38,202 nt of DNA from NCBI GenBank assembly GCA_902786965.1, contig CADAEJ010000009.1, positions 1-38,202 on the forward strand. The letters run 5' to 3'. Positions 15,002 through 23,230 of the stretch are shown here, in pieces. Origin of the DNA: an uncultured Ruminococcus sp. GTDB taxonomy: Bacteria; Bacillota; Clostridia; Oscillospirales; Ruminococcaceae. The notes under the pieces are model-generated. The model did not search any database. It was not told where the DNA came from and saw only the letters and a list, made by a program, of their open reading frames with translations. The translations under genes and the position numbers were made by a program. How positions within the stretch are numbered: the first letter of the stretch is position 1; each line of letters begins with the position of its first letter.

Positions 15002-15682
15002 ATGAGAGAAAGTATTCTGACCATACCCGTTACCGAGATCTTCGAGCCAAAGTGCGGCTGCCCGATCTGCACGCTGCGCGACACGCTCGAGAGCAGAACA
15101 GTCGATTACATAATGGGCGCGGCGATGATGGAGCCTGATGTGCGCATGGAAACCAATAAGCTGGGCTTTTGCCATGTGCATTTTGAGCAGATGCGCGCGT
15201 GCAAGAACAGGCTATCGCTGGCGCTGATGCTGCAAAGCCACTTGCAGCACTTGCAGGGCGAGCTGTCGAAAAAGAGCCTTTTCCATGGCAGGAATGCCAA
15301 GCGCAAGACCGTTTCCGCAGTCAACGAGAGCTGCTTTGTATGTTCAAAGATCGAGTGGGGAATGAGCCGCATCATGCGCACCTTGTTCGAGATGTACGAG
15401 CAGCAGGAGGACTTTCGCAAGCTGTTTGAGCAGCAGCAGATGCTTTGCCTGCCGCATTACGAAATGCTTATCGAAATGATGGACGACAGCCTTGACAAGA
15501 AGCTGCACAAGCGCTTTTCGCAAGCCTGCGCCGAGCTTATGAACAAGTATCTGAACGAGCTGGAGAAGGACGTTTCGCACTTTTGCAAGATGTATGATTA
15601 CCGCAATACGGGCGCGAATGCCGATTGGGGCAACTCAAAGGACTCTGTCGAGCGCGCAATAAAGTTTCTGACAACAAGGTAG
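15002..15682 (+). CDS. DUF6062 family protein
   Basis: A 226-residue protein of unknown function that I recognise as DUF6062, a family of Clostridia. The opening (TIPV.EIFE..CGCPICTLRDTLE) and the block AAMMEPDVRMETNKLGFCHVHFEQM are characteristic. Cys and His residues are grouped as C18, C20, C23, then C57 and H58/H60, then C111 and C114, and C149 with H152, which suggests metal binding or a structural role; that is inference. No signal peptide or membrane segment. ATG 15002 follows GAGGAAAGG by 9 nt. Divergent from the Imm1-like gene with overlapping promoters. No clear strong terminator: a weak stem (15692-15697 with 15711-15716) precedes TTTTT. Confidence 0.85.
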   Translation: MRESILTIPVTEIFEPKCGCPICTLRDTLESRTVDYIMGAAMMEPDVRMETNKLGFCHVHFEQMRACKNRLSLALMLQSHLQHLQGELSKKSLFHGRNAKRKTVSAVNESCFVCSKIEWGMSRIMRTLFEMYEQQEDFRKLFEQQQMLCLPHYEMLIEMMDDSLDKKLHKRFSQACAELMNKYLNELEKDVSHFCKMYDYRNTGANADWGNSKDSVERAIKFLTTR

Positions 15683-16193
15683 TTTTCGTAGATTTTCGCT
15701 GTGCGGATGTGAAAATTTTTATGCAGCCGTTTTTGCATAAAAGTCCAACTTTTTGGACATAATTATTCCAGCAGACAATATGATGTCGCGTATGGCGGCA
15801 AGTGTACAATTGTTTGTACAGGAGCGCTGAAATTGTAAATTTTTCGACAAACAAATTCAGCATCGGCTGCAAAGCCCATAACAAAAAGGGCTGGTTGTCA
15901 AGAGGAAATTTTAACGGCAATCTGTTCATAGAACGGTCATAAATAGAGCTGCATTTTTTGACATTTTCAGACAATTTACGGCGAAAAACTATCATTTTTT
16001 TAACGCCGGATCACTTTCAACAATGTGAAAATGCTTTATTATCATTGAATTTTCAAAGATTTCAACGTACTTTTCAACACAAATCACGTTTGGAGATGTT
16101 GAAAACCCTGTGTTTTCAACAGAAAAGTTGAGAAATGTTGAAAACTCCTCTGAAAAATTACATATGCTGGATAAAATATGTAAACTTTAGAAA
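15683..16193. other. Structured non-coding region, about 500 bp
   Basis: No convincing gene on either strand. It is packed with inverted repeats: TTTTATGCA/TGCATAAAA (15717-15725, 15734-15742), GTCCAA/TTGGAC (15743-15758), TGTACAA/TTGTACA around a 4-nt centre (15803-15820), GCTGAAATTG with CAAATTCAGC (15826-15861, one mismatch), and the TGTTGAAAA/TTTTCAACA array from 16014 to 16144. It could be a structured RNA, a long leader of the gene at 16212, or a protein-binding region. Nothing matches a riboswitch known to me. Confidence 0.5.
16014..16144. repeat. Array of the 9-mer TGTTGAAAA in alternating orientation
   Basis: Exact copies at 16071-16079 (TTTTCAACA), 16097-16105 (TGTTGAAAA), 16113-16121 (TTTTCAACA) and 16136-16144 (TGTTGAAAA), with near copies at 16014-16022 and 16059-16067. 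Orientation alternates, so neighbours can pair; the closest pair has a 7-nt centre. A further exact copy lies at 16499-16507 behind the small gene, and one at 4193-4201. Confidence 0.85.
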
Positions 16194-16211
16194 ATGGAGA
16201 ATTGTCGGGAA

Positions 16212-16490
16212 ATGATAAAGGGAGTTAATAAACAAATCATCGAGATTAAATGTCCAAATGATGAACACTTTGAAAAAATATTGTTGTTTGTGAACGCCGA
16301 AAAATGCTGTACTTCTGACAGGGAACTTGACGAAAAAGCGAAACGCTTTGCGAAAAGATTTCTTGACTGTCACGGTCATAAAAGCCGCACGGGAGTGAAG
16401 GATATTCTGCGCCGGAACAAGCTGACTGTCGGTGTGTGCGCGGCGGCTGTCGCAGGTGCGGCGGTGTATGCGGTGTCGGTCTTTGTTTAG
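16212..16490 (+). CDS. Small tail-anchored membrane protein, hypothetical
   Basis: A 92-residue protein I do not recognise. The N-terminal two thirds are soluble, starting with a likely beta strand (QIIEIKCP), followed by a charged helical stretch (about 35-55). The C-terminal 22 residues (TVGVCAAAVAGAAVYAVSVFV) form one membrane segment, so it would be tail-anchored. ATG 16212 has GGAG 12 nt upstream; an in-frame ATG at 16194 has no site. A strong terminator follows and an unusual repeat-rich leader precedes it, which supports a real, separately controlled gene. Function unknown. Confidence 0.6.
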   Translation: MIKGVNKQIIEIKCPNDEHFEKILLFVNAEKCCTSDRELDEKAKRFAKRFLDCHGHKSRTGVKDILRRNKLTVGVCAAAVAGAAVYAVSVFV

Positions 16491-16545
16491 GCGCAGTTTG
16501 TTGAAAATTACTATTCATAGGTTTTATATTTGTTTAAATCGTTAA

Positions 16546-16579
16546 AATTCTCGAAAGCTATTGGCTTTTGAGAATTTTT
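16546..16579 (+). terminator. Terminator of the small membrane protein gene
   Basis: 13-bp stem AATTCTCGAAAGC (16546-16558) with GCTTTTGAGAATT (16564-16576), one G-T wobble, 5-nt loop, then TTTTTG. Its right half contains the -35 of the next promoter. Confidence 0.9.
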
Positions 16580-16589
16580 GTGTTATAAT
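16561..16589 (+). promoter_or_regulatory. Promoter of the rlmB-like gene
   Basis: TTGGCT (16561-16566), 17-bp spacer, TATAAT (16584-16589) with extended -10 TGT before it. The -35 lies within the terminator hairpin of the previous gene. Confidence 0.7.
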
Positions 16590-16625
16590 GAATTGTTGAA
16601 ATCATTATGTGGAAAGAGTAGGCTT

Positions 16626-17399
16626 ATGAAAAAAGAATTTCAAAACAAGCCCGAAGAGGACAGCTCGTGGGGATCCCAGCTGATAGTTGGCAGAAATCCC
16701 GTTATCGAGGCGCTTAAAGCGGATAAGCTGATAGATACGGTCTATGTGAATCCTCAGGCAACGGGCTCGATCACGCTGATATGCAAAATGGCAAAGGAAA
16801 AAGGCATAACGCTCAAGCAGGTCAGCGAGATAAAGCTGAATAATATGGCTAAAGGCGCGTCACACCAGGGCGTTATCGCGGTGGGTGCGTGCGCGGAATA
16901 TGTCCAGCCCGAAAGGCTGCTTGAGATCGCGCAGGAAAAGGGTGAGGATCCGTTCATCATAATCTGTGACGAGATAGAGGATCCGCACAATCTCGGTGCG
17001 ATAATCAGGACTGCCGAGGCTGCGGGCGCTCACGGGGTGATAATCCCCAAAAGGCGAAGCGCATCGCTCAACCATACGGTCTTCAAGACCTCTGCGGGCG
17101 CGGCGAGCTGGCTGCCTGTGGCAAGGGTCGCAAATCTTGCGGCAACAGTCGATATGCTCAAGAAAAACGGCGTGTGGATATACGGCACTGACGGCAGCGG
17201 CGAAAGCTATGACAGCGTAAAGCTTGACGGTCCCATAGGGCTGATAATCGGCTCGGAGGGCTTCGGAATGGGCAGGCTGCTGAAGGATAAATGTGATTTT
17301 CTGCTGAGTCTGCCGATGGCAGGGAAGGTCAATTCCCTCAATGCGTCGGTGGCGGCGGGCATATTTATGTACGAAGTTGTCAGACAGCGTAAGAAATGA
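16626..17399 (+). CDS. rlmB: TrmH/SpoU family 23S rRNA (guanosine-2'-O-)-methyltransferase, RlmB-like
   Basis: SPOUT-class methyltransferase (257 residues) that 2'-O-methylates rRNA; the RlmB assignment (Gm2251) rests on overall similarity, and other TrmH paralogues are possible. An N-terminal substrate-binding domain (about 18-95, VGRNPVIEALK and ASHQGVIA) precedes the knotted catalytic domain with motif 1 DPHNLGAIIRTAEAAG, motif 2 GLIIGSEGFGMGR and motif 3 LPMAGKVNSLNASVAAGI. ATG 16626 lies after GGAAAGAG; the longer frame from 16578 would begin inside the promoter. The next gene starts 18 bp downstream and is probably co-transcribed. Confidence 0.9.
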   Translation: MKKEFQNKPEEDSSWGSQLIVGRNPVIEALKADKLIDTVYVNPQATGSITLICKMAKEKGITLKQVSEIKLNNMAKGASHQGVIAVGACAEYVQPERLLEIAQEKGEDPFIIICDEIEDPHNLGAIIRTAEAAGAHGVIIPKRRSASLNHTVFKTSAGAASWLPVARVANLAATVDMLKKNGVWIYGTDGSGESYDSVKLDGPIGLIIGSEGFGMGRLLKDKCDFLLSLPMAGKVNSLNASVAAGIFMYEVVRQRKK

Positions 17400-17417
17400 A
17401 AAATGGAGTGATATATC

Positions 17418-19991
17418 TTGGCAGATAGATTTTCAGTCGATGACCTTTTGTCAGAATATAACGATAAGCTTGACCGCTTTGATGCAGGCAGGTTCGCGCA
17501 GGAAAGGCGCGATGAGCTTGAAAAGCAGGCGCGCGCGGCGCAGGAACAGCCCGAAACGGCGCAGGATATAAGTGCGGTCATCGAACAGGAGGAGCCCGAG
17601 CTTGTAAGCGGCGGGGAAGTGCAGGAAACCGCGAACAATGCGTTTTCTTATCCCAAAGACGTTACGCAGGAGTTTGACAGTCAGCCCGACCAGTGGATAC
17701 CTGAGGAAAACGTCAGCGAGGCCGAGCCTGTTATCCCCGATACTCCGATGCAGAGCGAAAGTATTGATACGCAGCCGCAGGAGGATAGTCCGCAGCAGCC
17801 CGAAGATGAAGATGCGCAGCCGCCTTTTGTGGAGGATATGCAGCAGCTCGGCGAGCCCGACGAGGACGATTTTGAGGCACAGGCAAGAGAGCTGGGTCTT
17901 GATGAAAAGGATATTGAGATGCTGCGCAAAAAGCGCAACGCTGCGACGATAAAGAATCTGTCGAAGATGAAAAAGCAAAAGGCAAAGCGCGGCGAAAGCG
18001 TTTCACCAAAGAACAGGGCAAGTCTTAAAGACCTGAAATTGAGCCTCACGGGGAAGATAATCCCCAAGACAGAGGAATTTGATAAATCGCAGATACCCGA
18101 CAGCAGCACGGGCTATGAGGAGAGGACGGAGTTCCTTACCAAGCGCAGACGGCGCAAGGTGGAGAGCTTCAGGCTCGATTCACAGCAGGAGGAGATGCTC
18201 GGTCAGCTTGATGAACAGCAGGAGAGCAAAGCCTCGAGCACTGACGAGTTTGAAAGCTTTGAACAGGCTCCAGAGCTGCTCGCGGAGATAAGAGAGCTTA
18301 AAAAGACGCTGAAAAGCAGGCTTACGGTGCTTCTTGCAGCGGGAATCGTTTGTATGCTGCTTGCGTTTGCAAATGATTTCAGATTTGCGCTTTTCGGCAT
18401 ATTTGACAGAACAAAGTATCCTGCGGTGTATACGGTGCTGAATGTGCTGCTCGGATTTGTGGCAGTATTTGAATCTTACACCGTATTAAGCGCGGGAATA
18501 AAGAACCTTATCAAGTCAAGTGCCGACTGCGACTCGCTTGCGGCGCTGAGTATGATAAGTGCGATGATATCGGGCTTTATGGCGCTGTTCTCGACAGGTT
18601 CGGTAGCGGGAAGGTATTATCACATCTACATCGGCGCTGCGATAATCGGTCTTGTATTCAACACCGTTGGCAAGCTGATGATAGTCAGCCGTACGGAGAA
18701 CAATTTCAGATACATAGCAGGCGCATACGACAGATACGCCGTAAAAACGGTCGAAAACGAGGACGTTGCCGCGAACTTTACGCAGGGCTATGTCGAGCAG
18801 TACCCTGTGCTTGCAAAAATGCAGAAGACGGAGTTCGTGAAGGACTTTATGAAAAACAGCTACTGCACCGATGTTTCGGACGTTTTCGCAAGGCGCATAT
18901 GCCCGCTGGTGCTGCTGGGCGGTCTGCTGCTGGGACTTTTATCGTTCGTGTTCGACAAGAACCCTGCAAACCCCGTTGACAAGATAATCACCGCGCTTGC
19001 CGCACTCTCGGGAACTATCACGATGTGTTCGTCAATGGCGCTCATACTAATCGTGAATATGCCGATGACAAAGGCTTCAAAGAAGTACCTTCAGCATTCG
19101 GCGATAATGCTTGGCTACAACTCGGTCGACGAGTTTGCCGACACCAACGCGGTGCTGGTCGAGGCAAAGCAGCTTTTCCCGACGGGAATGGTCGATTTTA
19201 TCAATCTGAAAATGCTTTCTACAACGCCTATCGAGGAATGTATACTTATGGCTGCGAGCCTTACAAGTCAGGCGGACAGCGTGCTGAAATCGGCGTTTTA
19301 CAAGATGCTGCTGGGCAAGACCGAGATGCTCTACCCGGTAGAGAGCTACATCTACGAGGACGGTCAGGGTCTTTCGGGCTGGATAGAGAACAAGCGTATA
19401 CTGCTCGGCACGAGAGAGCTTATGGAGAACCACTCGATAGAGGGCTTGCCGTCAGAGGCAAAGGAGCGTGAGCTCGCAGGCTCGAATGCTGCGGTCTATC
19501 TGTCGATATCGGGCGTTGTTACAACGCTTTTCGTGGTAAGGGCAGTTGCAAATCCGTCTATCGCAGCGTGGATGCAGGAGCTTGAAAGTGAGGGCATCGT
19601 AACGGTAATAAGAACTGTTGACAGCTTCCTCACAAAAGACTACATCTGCTCGGCTTTCGGCGTTGACAGATCGTCTGTAAGATTTTTGCCGTTCAGATAC
19701 CACAAGGACTATGACGAGCAGACCGACTATGTGCCAAGCACATCCGCAACGGTCATCTGCAGCGGCCACTTCCAGTCGCTGGCAATGCTTATCCTTGGTG
19801 CTAAAAGGCTCAAAGCCGCAGCTGATATAGGTGTTGCATTCCAGTTCGGCGGCGCAGTAATGGGCGCTTTCCTGTGCTTTATCATGGGAGTTACGGGCTC
19901 GTTCTCGCAGATAAGCGCCTCGGCAGTGCTTGGTTATAACCTGCTGCTTGTGGCTGTCGCGCTGCTGGTGAATAAAGTCAAAAAGGTATGA
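17418..19991 (+). CDS. Degenerate P-type ATPase-like membrane protein with disordered N-terminus
   Basis: 857 residues. Residues 1-300 are acidic, Gln/Glu/Pro-rich and probably disordered. From 302 on, eight hydrophobic segments (about 302-318, 336-358, 374-392, 402-422, 494-512, 521-547, 808-826, 832-853) follow the layout of P1B heavy-metal ATPases. DSLAALSMISA, the segment-6 region and LKAAADIGVAF align with family landmarks. The key residues are lost: the membrane CPC is CSS (537-539), the phosphorylation motif DKTGTLT reads DTNAVLV (from Asp575), the actuator TGE is absent from a short 70-residue loop, and GDGIND is gone. So it should not pump; a sensor or scaffold role is a guess. Start is TTG with GGAG 9 nt upstream. 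Confidence 0.7.
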   Translation: MADRFSVDDLLSEYNDKLDRFDAGRFAQERRDELEKQARAAQEQPETAQDISAVIEQEEPELVSGGEVQETANNAFSYPKDVTQEFDSQPDQWIPEENVSEAEPVIPDTPMQSESIDTQPQEDSPQQPEDEDAQPPFVEDMQQLGEPDEDDFEAQARELGLDEKDIEMLRKKRNAATIKNLSKMKKQKAKRGESVSPKNRASLKDLKLSLTGKIIPKTEEFDKSQIPDSSTGYEERTEFLTKRRRRKVESFRLDSQQEEMLGQLDEQQESKASSTDEFESFEQAPELLAEIRELKKTLKSRLTVLLAAGIVCMLLAFANDFRFALFGIFDRTKYPAVYTVLNVLLGFVAVFESYTVLSAGIKNLIKSSADCDSLAALSMISAMISGFMALFSTGSVAGRYYHIYIGAAIIGLVFNTVGKLMIVSRTENNFRYIAGAYDRYAVKTVENEDVAANFTQGYVEQYPVLAKMQKTEFVKDFMKNSYCTDVSDVFARRICPLVLLGGLLLGLLSFVFDKNPANPVDKIITALAALSGTITMCSSMALILIVNMPMTKASKKYLQHSAIMLGYNSVDEFADTNAVLVEAKQLFPTGMVDFINLKMLSTTPIEECILMAASLTSQADSVLKSAFYKMLLGKTEMLYPVESYIYEDGQGLSGWIENKRILLGTRELMENHSIEGLPSEAKERELAGSNAAVYLSISGVVTTLFVVRAVANPSIAAWMQELESEGIVTVIRTVDSFLTKDYICSAFGVDRSSVRFLPFRYHKDYDEQTDYVPSTSATVICSGHFQSLAMLILGAKRLKAAADIGVAFQFGGAVMGAFLCFIMGVTGSFSQISASAVLGYNLLLVAVALLVNKVKKV

Positions 19992-19998
19992 TGATAAA

Positions 19999-20031
19999 AG
20001 TGCTGCTGCATTGACGGCAGCACTATTTTTT
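19999..20031 (+). terminator. Terminator of the rlmB/ATPase-like pair
   Basis: Stem AGTGCTGC (19999-20006) with GCAGCACT (20017-20024), followed by ATTTTTT. Confidence 0.85.
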
Positions 20032-20039
20032 CAAAGGAC

Positions 20040-20068
20040 TTGAAAATCGGGGCGGAATGTACTATAAT
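20040..20068 (+). promoter_or_regulatory. Promoter of the lipoprotein gene
   Basis: TTGAAA (20040-20045), 17-bp spacer, TATAAT (20063-20068). Confidence 0.75.
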
Positions 20069-20101
20069 GTTTATAACTATCATCTTTATGGAGGTATCGC
20101 A

Positions 20102-21235
20102 ATGAAGCTTCTGGCAAGGGCAGTTTTGTGCTGTGCGGCTGCAGCGATGTGTCTGTGCATGGCAGGCTGCGAAAAGAAAAAAAATGATTCAACGGCTTCT
20201 GATGTTTCATCGCAGGTGCAGTCCGATTCGTCTGCAAGTCCGTCAAAGGTCGAGATAAAAAAGTACACTTTCCCGTCGTTCCTTACTAACCTTGAAGAGC
20301 CTGACCTGCTGTCGCGCGAGGTGTATCAGAGCTTTGACAGGAGTAAGGTGGAAACGCCTGTTGAAACGCAGAAGTTCCCGGAATACAACTGCATATCAAA
20401 GGTCGCGGACAAGGTGTACACATACTCCGCAGGTGGATATGTGGGCATTCTTGACGGACTGGGTCACGTTCTTATAAAAGCGGATAAGTACACGAAGATA
20501 ACAACAGTCTCAAACGATGTTATAATGTGCTCCTATATGGATAAGCAGAAAGAGGCTGCCGATCATTACAAGCTTTATGATAACGGCACCTTGGCAAAGT
20601 ACGACCGCAAGGGCTTTTCGGCGGATTCGATAATCATTGCCGAAAGTGCCGATGAGAACCAGACTTCCGCAGAGGGCGAGAAAAAGTTCCTGATACAGAT
20701 AGAGCGCGGACGATATGTTGAAGACCCTGCGGGAAACTACCTGTGGGATTCTGCCGAAAAATGCGACCCGCAGAAGATAAGCACAGGCAAGACCTACCGC
20801 GCTTACTATAAAGTCTCGCACAACGGCGCATCGTACTATATCTGCTTTGATGAGTATTACAACTATGTTATCTACGAGGCATCGTATGCGCGCATACGCC
20901 TGAAGATAGGCAACGTCAGCGGCGAGTGCTATGTACAGAGCTTTGACGATTATACCGAGCTTAACCGAATGGTCAAGAGCTTTGGCAAGGCGCAGGCGAC
21001 AACTACGCCCGATGCTAACGAAACGCTTGACTATATCCAGATAACCTTCGGGCTCAATTCGCCCGACCAGCAGGAGCTTACGATATCATCGGACGGCTGG
21101 TGCCTTGTTGACAATATCACCCACAACAATCAGCCGGATAACAAATACTTTGCGTGCTATGACAAGGATAGCTTTGTCAGCCTCGTTCAGTGGGTGGAAC
21201 AGGTCCTTTCAAAAGAATATGTGCTGAAAAAATAA
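20102..21235 (+). CDS. Hypothetical lipoprotein
   Basis: A 377-residue exported lipoprotein of unknown function. The signal peptide is Cys-rich and ends in lipobox MAGC (Cys23); a Ser/Asp-rich linker (about 28-50) follows. The mature part begins with [17 protein letters not shown] and has many Tyr- and Asp-rich segments, with no domain I can name. The start follows GGAGG by 7 nt; the longer frame from 20057 would begin inside the promoter. Own promoter and own terminator, so a single-gene unit. Confidence 0.8.
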   Translation: MKLLARAVLCCAAAAMCLCMAGCEKKKNDSTASDVSSQVQSDSSASPSKVEIKKYTFPSFLTNLEEPDLLSREVYQSFDRSKVETPVETQKFPEYNCISKVADKVYTYSAGGYVGILDGLGHVLIKADKYTKITTVSNDVIMCSYMDKQKEAADHYKLYDNGTLAKYDRKGFSADSIIIAESADENQTSAEGEKKFLIQIERGRYVEDPAGNYLWDSAEKCDPQKISTGKTYRAYYKVSHNGASYYICFDEYYNYVIYEASYARIRLKIGNVSGECYVQSFDDYTELNRMVKSFGKAQATTTPDANETLDYIQITFGLNSPDQQELTISSDGWCLVDNITHNNQPDNKYFACYDKDSFVSLVQWVEQVLSKEYVLKK

Positions 21236-21245
21236 AACAGCTGCT

Positions 21246-21282
21246 AAAATGCAGGGGAATGACAGATCTCCTGCATTTTTTT
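21246..21282 (+). terminator. Terminator of the lipoprotein gene
   Basis: Stem AAAATGCAGG (21246-21255) with CCTGCATTTT (21270-21279), then further T. Confidence 0.85.
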
Positions 21283-21303
21283 GTGAAAACCGCGCTGTTT
21301 CGG

Positions 21304-21332
21304 TTGACAAGGGTATGCAGTTGTGATATAAT
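21304..21332 (+). promoter_or_regulatory. Consensus promoter of the tepA-ylzJ-uppP operon
   Basis: TTGACA (21304-21309), 17-bp spacer, TATAAT (21327-21332) with TGA just before the -10. Confidence 0.85.
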
Positions 21333-21417
21333 ATATTTACTTATGAAAGCTTTTCTGCATAATTTGAGCCGTGGTGCGAATACTCTTAACAAAGAGCGTA
21401 AAAAGGAGTGTTCGGCT

Positions 21418-22161
21418 ATGTGTTTGCAGGAAGACGAAAACGAGCAGTGCATGAGTGAAAACGTGCAGGAGCAACAGCAGCAGATCGTTGAGTTCGGAAG
21501 TGCTCTGCCCGTAAATGCAAAGCACAATATCCACTGCCTGAATATCATCGGGCAGGTCGAGGGGCACTATATACTGCCGCCGCAGAACAAAACTACAAAG
21601 TACGAGCATATCATACCTGCGCTGGTGGCTATCGAGCAGGACAGAACGGTTGAGGGACTCGTGATCATCCTCAATACAGTCGGCGGCGATGTTGAGGCAG
21701 GACTTGCTATCGCAGAGCTTATCGCAAGTATGAAAACGCCCACGGTGTCGCTCGTGGTGGGCGGCGGTCATTCGATAGGCGTGCCGCTTGCAGTCAGCGC
21801 AAAAAGGTCGTTCATAGTGCCAAGCGCAACGATGACCATTCATCCGGTGCGTATGAACGGAACGGTCCTTGGCGTACCGCAGACGCTGTCATACTTTGAA
21901 AAAATGCAGGACAGGATAGTGCGGTTTGTGTGTTCAAACTCAAAAATGTCGGCGCACAGGTTCAAGCAGCTGATGCTTGCAAACGGGCAGCTGGTGAATG
22001 ATGTGGGCTCGGTGATCGACGGCGAAACTGCGGTGAGAGAGGGCCTTATCGACAGGCTCGGCGGCTTGAGCGACGTTATACAGTGCCTTTATGATATGAT
22101 CGAGAACGATTCGGAAAAAGAGGTGATAAGCGGTGTTTCACACGGTGATCGACCTCTATGA
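21418..22161 (+). CDS. tepA: ClpP-like serine protease TepA (translocation-enhancing peptidase)
   Basis: A 247-residue ClpP-fold protein of the TepA/YmfB type, proposed in Bacillus to degrade signal peptides or help export. The catalytic Ser119 lies in GGGHSIG and His142 in [22 protein letters not shown] is the substrate-groove block. The acidic Gln-rich N-terminus (1-25) is unlike ClpP. ATG 21418 has AAGGAG 9 nt upstream; an in-frame extension runs back to 21190 but crosses the terminator and promoter. The YlzJ-like gene overlaps its end by 29 bp, and ftsK lies further downstream, reproducing the tepA-ylzJ-spoIIIE order of Bacillus, here with uppP inserted. Confidence 0.92.
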   Translation: MCLQEDENEQCMSENVQEQQQQIVEFGSALPVNAKHNIHCLNIIGQVEGHYILPPQNKTTKYEHIIPALVAIEQDRTVEGLVIILNTVGGDVEAGLAIAELIASMKTPTVSLVVGGGHSIGVPLAVSAKRSFIVPSATMTIHPVRMNGTVLGVPQTLSYFEKMQDRIVRFVCSNSKMSAHRFKQLMLANGQLVNDVGSVIDGETAVREGLIDRLGGLSDVIQCLYDMIENDSEKEVISGVSHGDRPL

Positions 22162-22264
22162 CGTTTTCAGGACGGATCTTTTCGTTCAGGCTTTTCCAAA
22201 GCGAAAGCAGCTTTTCAGCACCGTTCCTGCGGACTATGTGAGCCGCAGCGGCTTTTATATATGA
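22133..22264 (+). CDS. YlzJ-like small protein
   Basis: A 43-codon gene starting at GTG 22133, with an AGAGGTG ribosome site 7 nt upstream inside the end of tepA; it overlaps tepA by 29 bp in another frame. The product opens [12 protein letters not shown] and closes [15 protein letters not shown], which resembles the YlzJ family (a start like M-h-TVv..e.VF and an end like sTdPadYl...Y), although it is shorter than usual. Position between tepA and the ftsK region supports the call. Function unknown. Confidence 0.75.
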   Translation: MFHTVIDLYDVFRTDLFVQAFPKRKQLFSTVPADYVSRSGFYI

Positions 22265-22285
22265 CATAATTTAGGGGGACATGAT

Positions 22286-23149
22286 ATGAGTACAATAAGT
22301 GCTATTTTTCAGGCGATAATCCAGGGACTTACCGAGTTCCTGCCCGTGTCAAGCTCGGGACATCTTTCGCTGTATCAGCACTTTACAGGCAACAGCGGCG
22401 ATGGCGCGCTGTTCTTTTCGGCAGTTCTGCATTTAGGCACGCTGCTGGCGGTGTTCATCGCATTCAGACCCAGAATAATCAGGATGGTAAAAGAGTTTTT
22501 CTCGATGATAAGCGACATCGCACACAAGAAGTTCTCGCTGAAAAAGGCAAACGGCGACAGAAAAATGGTGGTAATGATAATCGTTTCAACTATGTGTCTG
22601 CTGCCATTTGCGATATTCAAGGGCTGGTTTGAGTCGGTCGCAGAGGATTCAAGCATTTTTGCAGAGGGGCTTTGCTTCCTCTACACAGCGGCAATACTGT
22701 ATATGTCTACCAAGTGTATGAACGGCAGAAAGCAGGCGGTCAATATCACAGGACGTGATTCCGTGATCGTTGGTCTGTTCCAGGGCGTTGCGCTGCTGCC
22801 GGGCGTTTCAAGATCCGGCTCAACGATAAGCGCAGGACTTTTCTGCGGCTTTACGAGAGAGACCGCGGTCGAGTATTCGTTTATACTGGGCATACCCGCT
22901 ATACTTGCAGGCTGCCTTTCAGAGCTGCTCAAAGCCATCAAGCAGCACGCAGCTATCGAGTGGGGCAACTGCCTGATAGGATTTGTTGTTGCGGCTGTGG
23001 TCGGCCTTGCGGCAATCAGGCTGATAAACTGGCTGGTAAAATCGGACAGATTCAGGATATTTGCTTACTATACCCTCGCACTCGGCGGCGTTGTACTTGT
23101 CATCGCAATAATCGAGGCGATAAGCGGAAAGGTAATATCATTCGCATAG
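22286..23149 (+). CDS. uppP: Undecaprenyl-diphosphatase UppP/BacA
   Basis: Integral membrane phosphatase (287 residues) that recycles undecaprenyl pyrophosphate to the monophosphate carrier for cell-wall synthesis; extra dosage gives bacitracin resistance in other bacteria. Both active-site blocks are intact: EFLPVSSSGHL (Glu17 to His26 region) and GVSRSGS (173-179). Eight or so hydrophobic segments span the length. AGGGGG lies 7 nt before the ATG. It starts 21 bp after the YlzJ-like gene, so it belongs to the tepA operon, and is closed by a terminator. Confidence 0.96.
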   Translation: MSTISAIFQAIIQGLTEFLPVSSSGHLSLYQHFTGNSGDGALFFSAVLHLGTLLAVFIAFRPRIIRMVKEFFSMISDIAHKKFSLKKANGDRKMVVMIIVSTMCLLPFAIFKGWFESVAEDSSIFAEGLCFLYTAAILYMSTKCMNGRKQAVNITGRDSVIVGLFQGVALLPGVSRSGSTISAGLFCGFTRETAVEYSFILGIPAILAGCLSELLKAIKQHAAIEWGNCLIGFVVAAVVGLAAIRLINWLVKSDRFRIFAYYTLALGGVVLVIAIIEAISGKVISFA

Positions 23150-23163
23150 ATCTTGCTTTTATG

Positions 23164-23196
23164 AAAAAGTCTGGAAAGTGTATTTCAGACTTTTTT
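23164..23196 (+). terminator. Terminator after uppP
   Basis: Stem AAAAAGTCTG (23164-23173) with CAGACTTTTT (23186-23195) and T-run. It sits only about 35 bp before ftsK, for which I see no clear separate promoter, so it may be leaky. Confidence 0.8.
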
Positions 23197-23230
23197 GTGA
23201 CTTTTGAATGCAAATCACGGAAAGGAAAAT

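Noticed and set aside
15692-15720. Strong terminator after the DUF6062 gene
   Set aside because: The stem is only six A/T-rich pairs with a 13-nt loop; kept as a weak possibility in the gene entry only.
15537-15995. A 152-codon minus-strand frame in the non-coding region
   Set aside because: It runs into the DUF6062 gene antisense, has no ribosome site, an odd Cys/His/Arg-rich product and no resemblance to a known protein.
16014-16144. TTTTCAACA array as DnaA boxes of a replication origin
   Set aside because: The word differs from TTATNCACA at a conserved position, and no dnaA, dnaN or AT-rich unwinding element is present.
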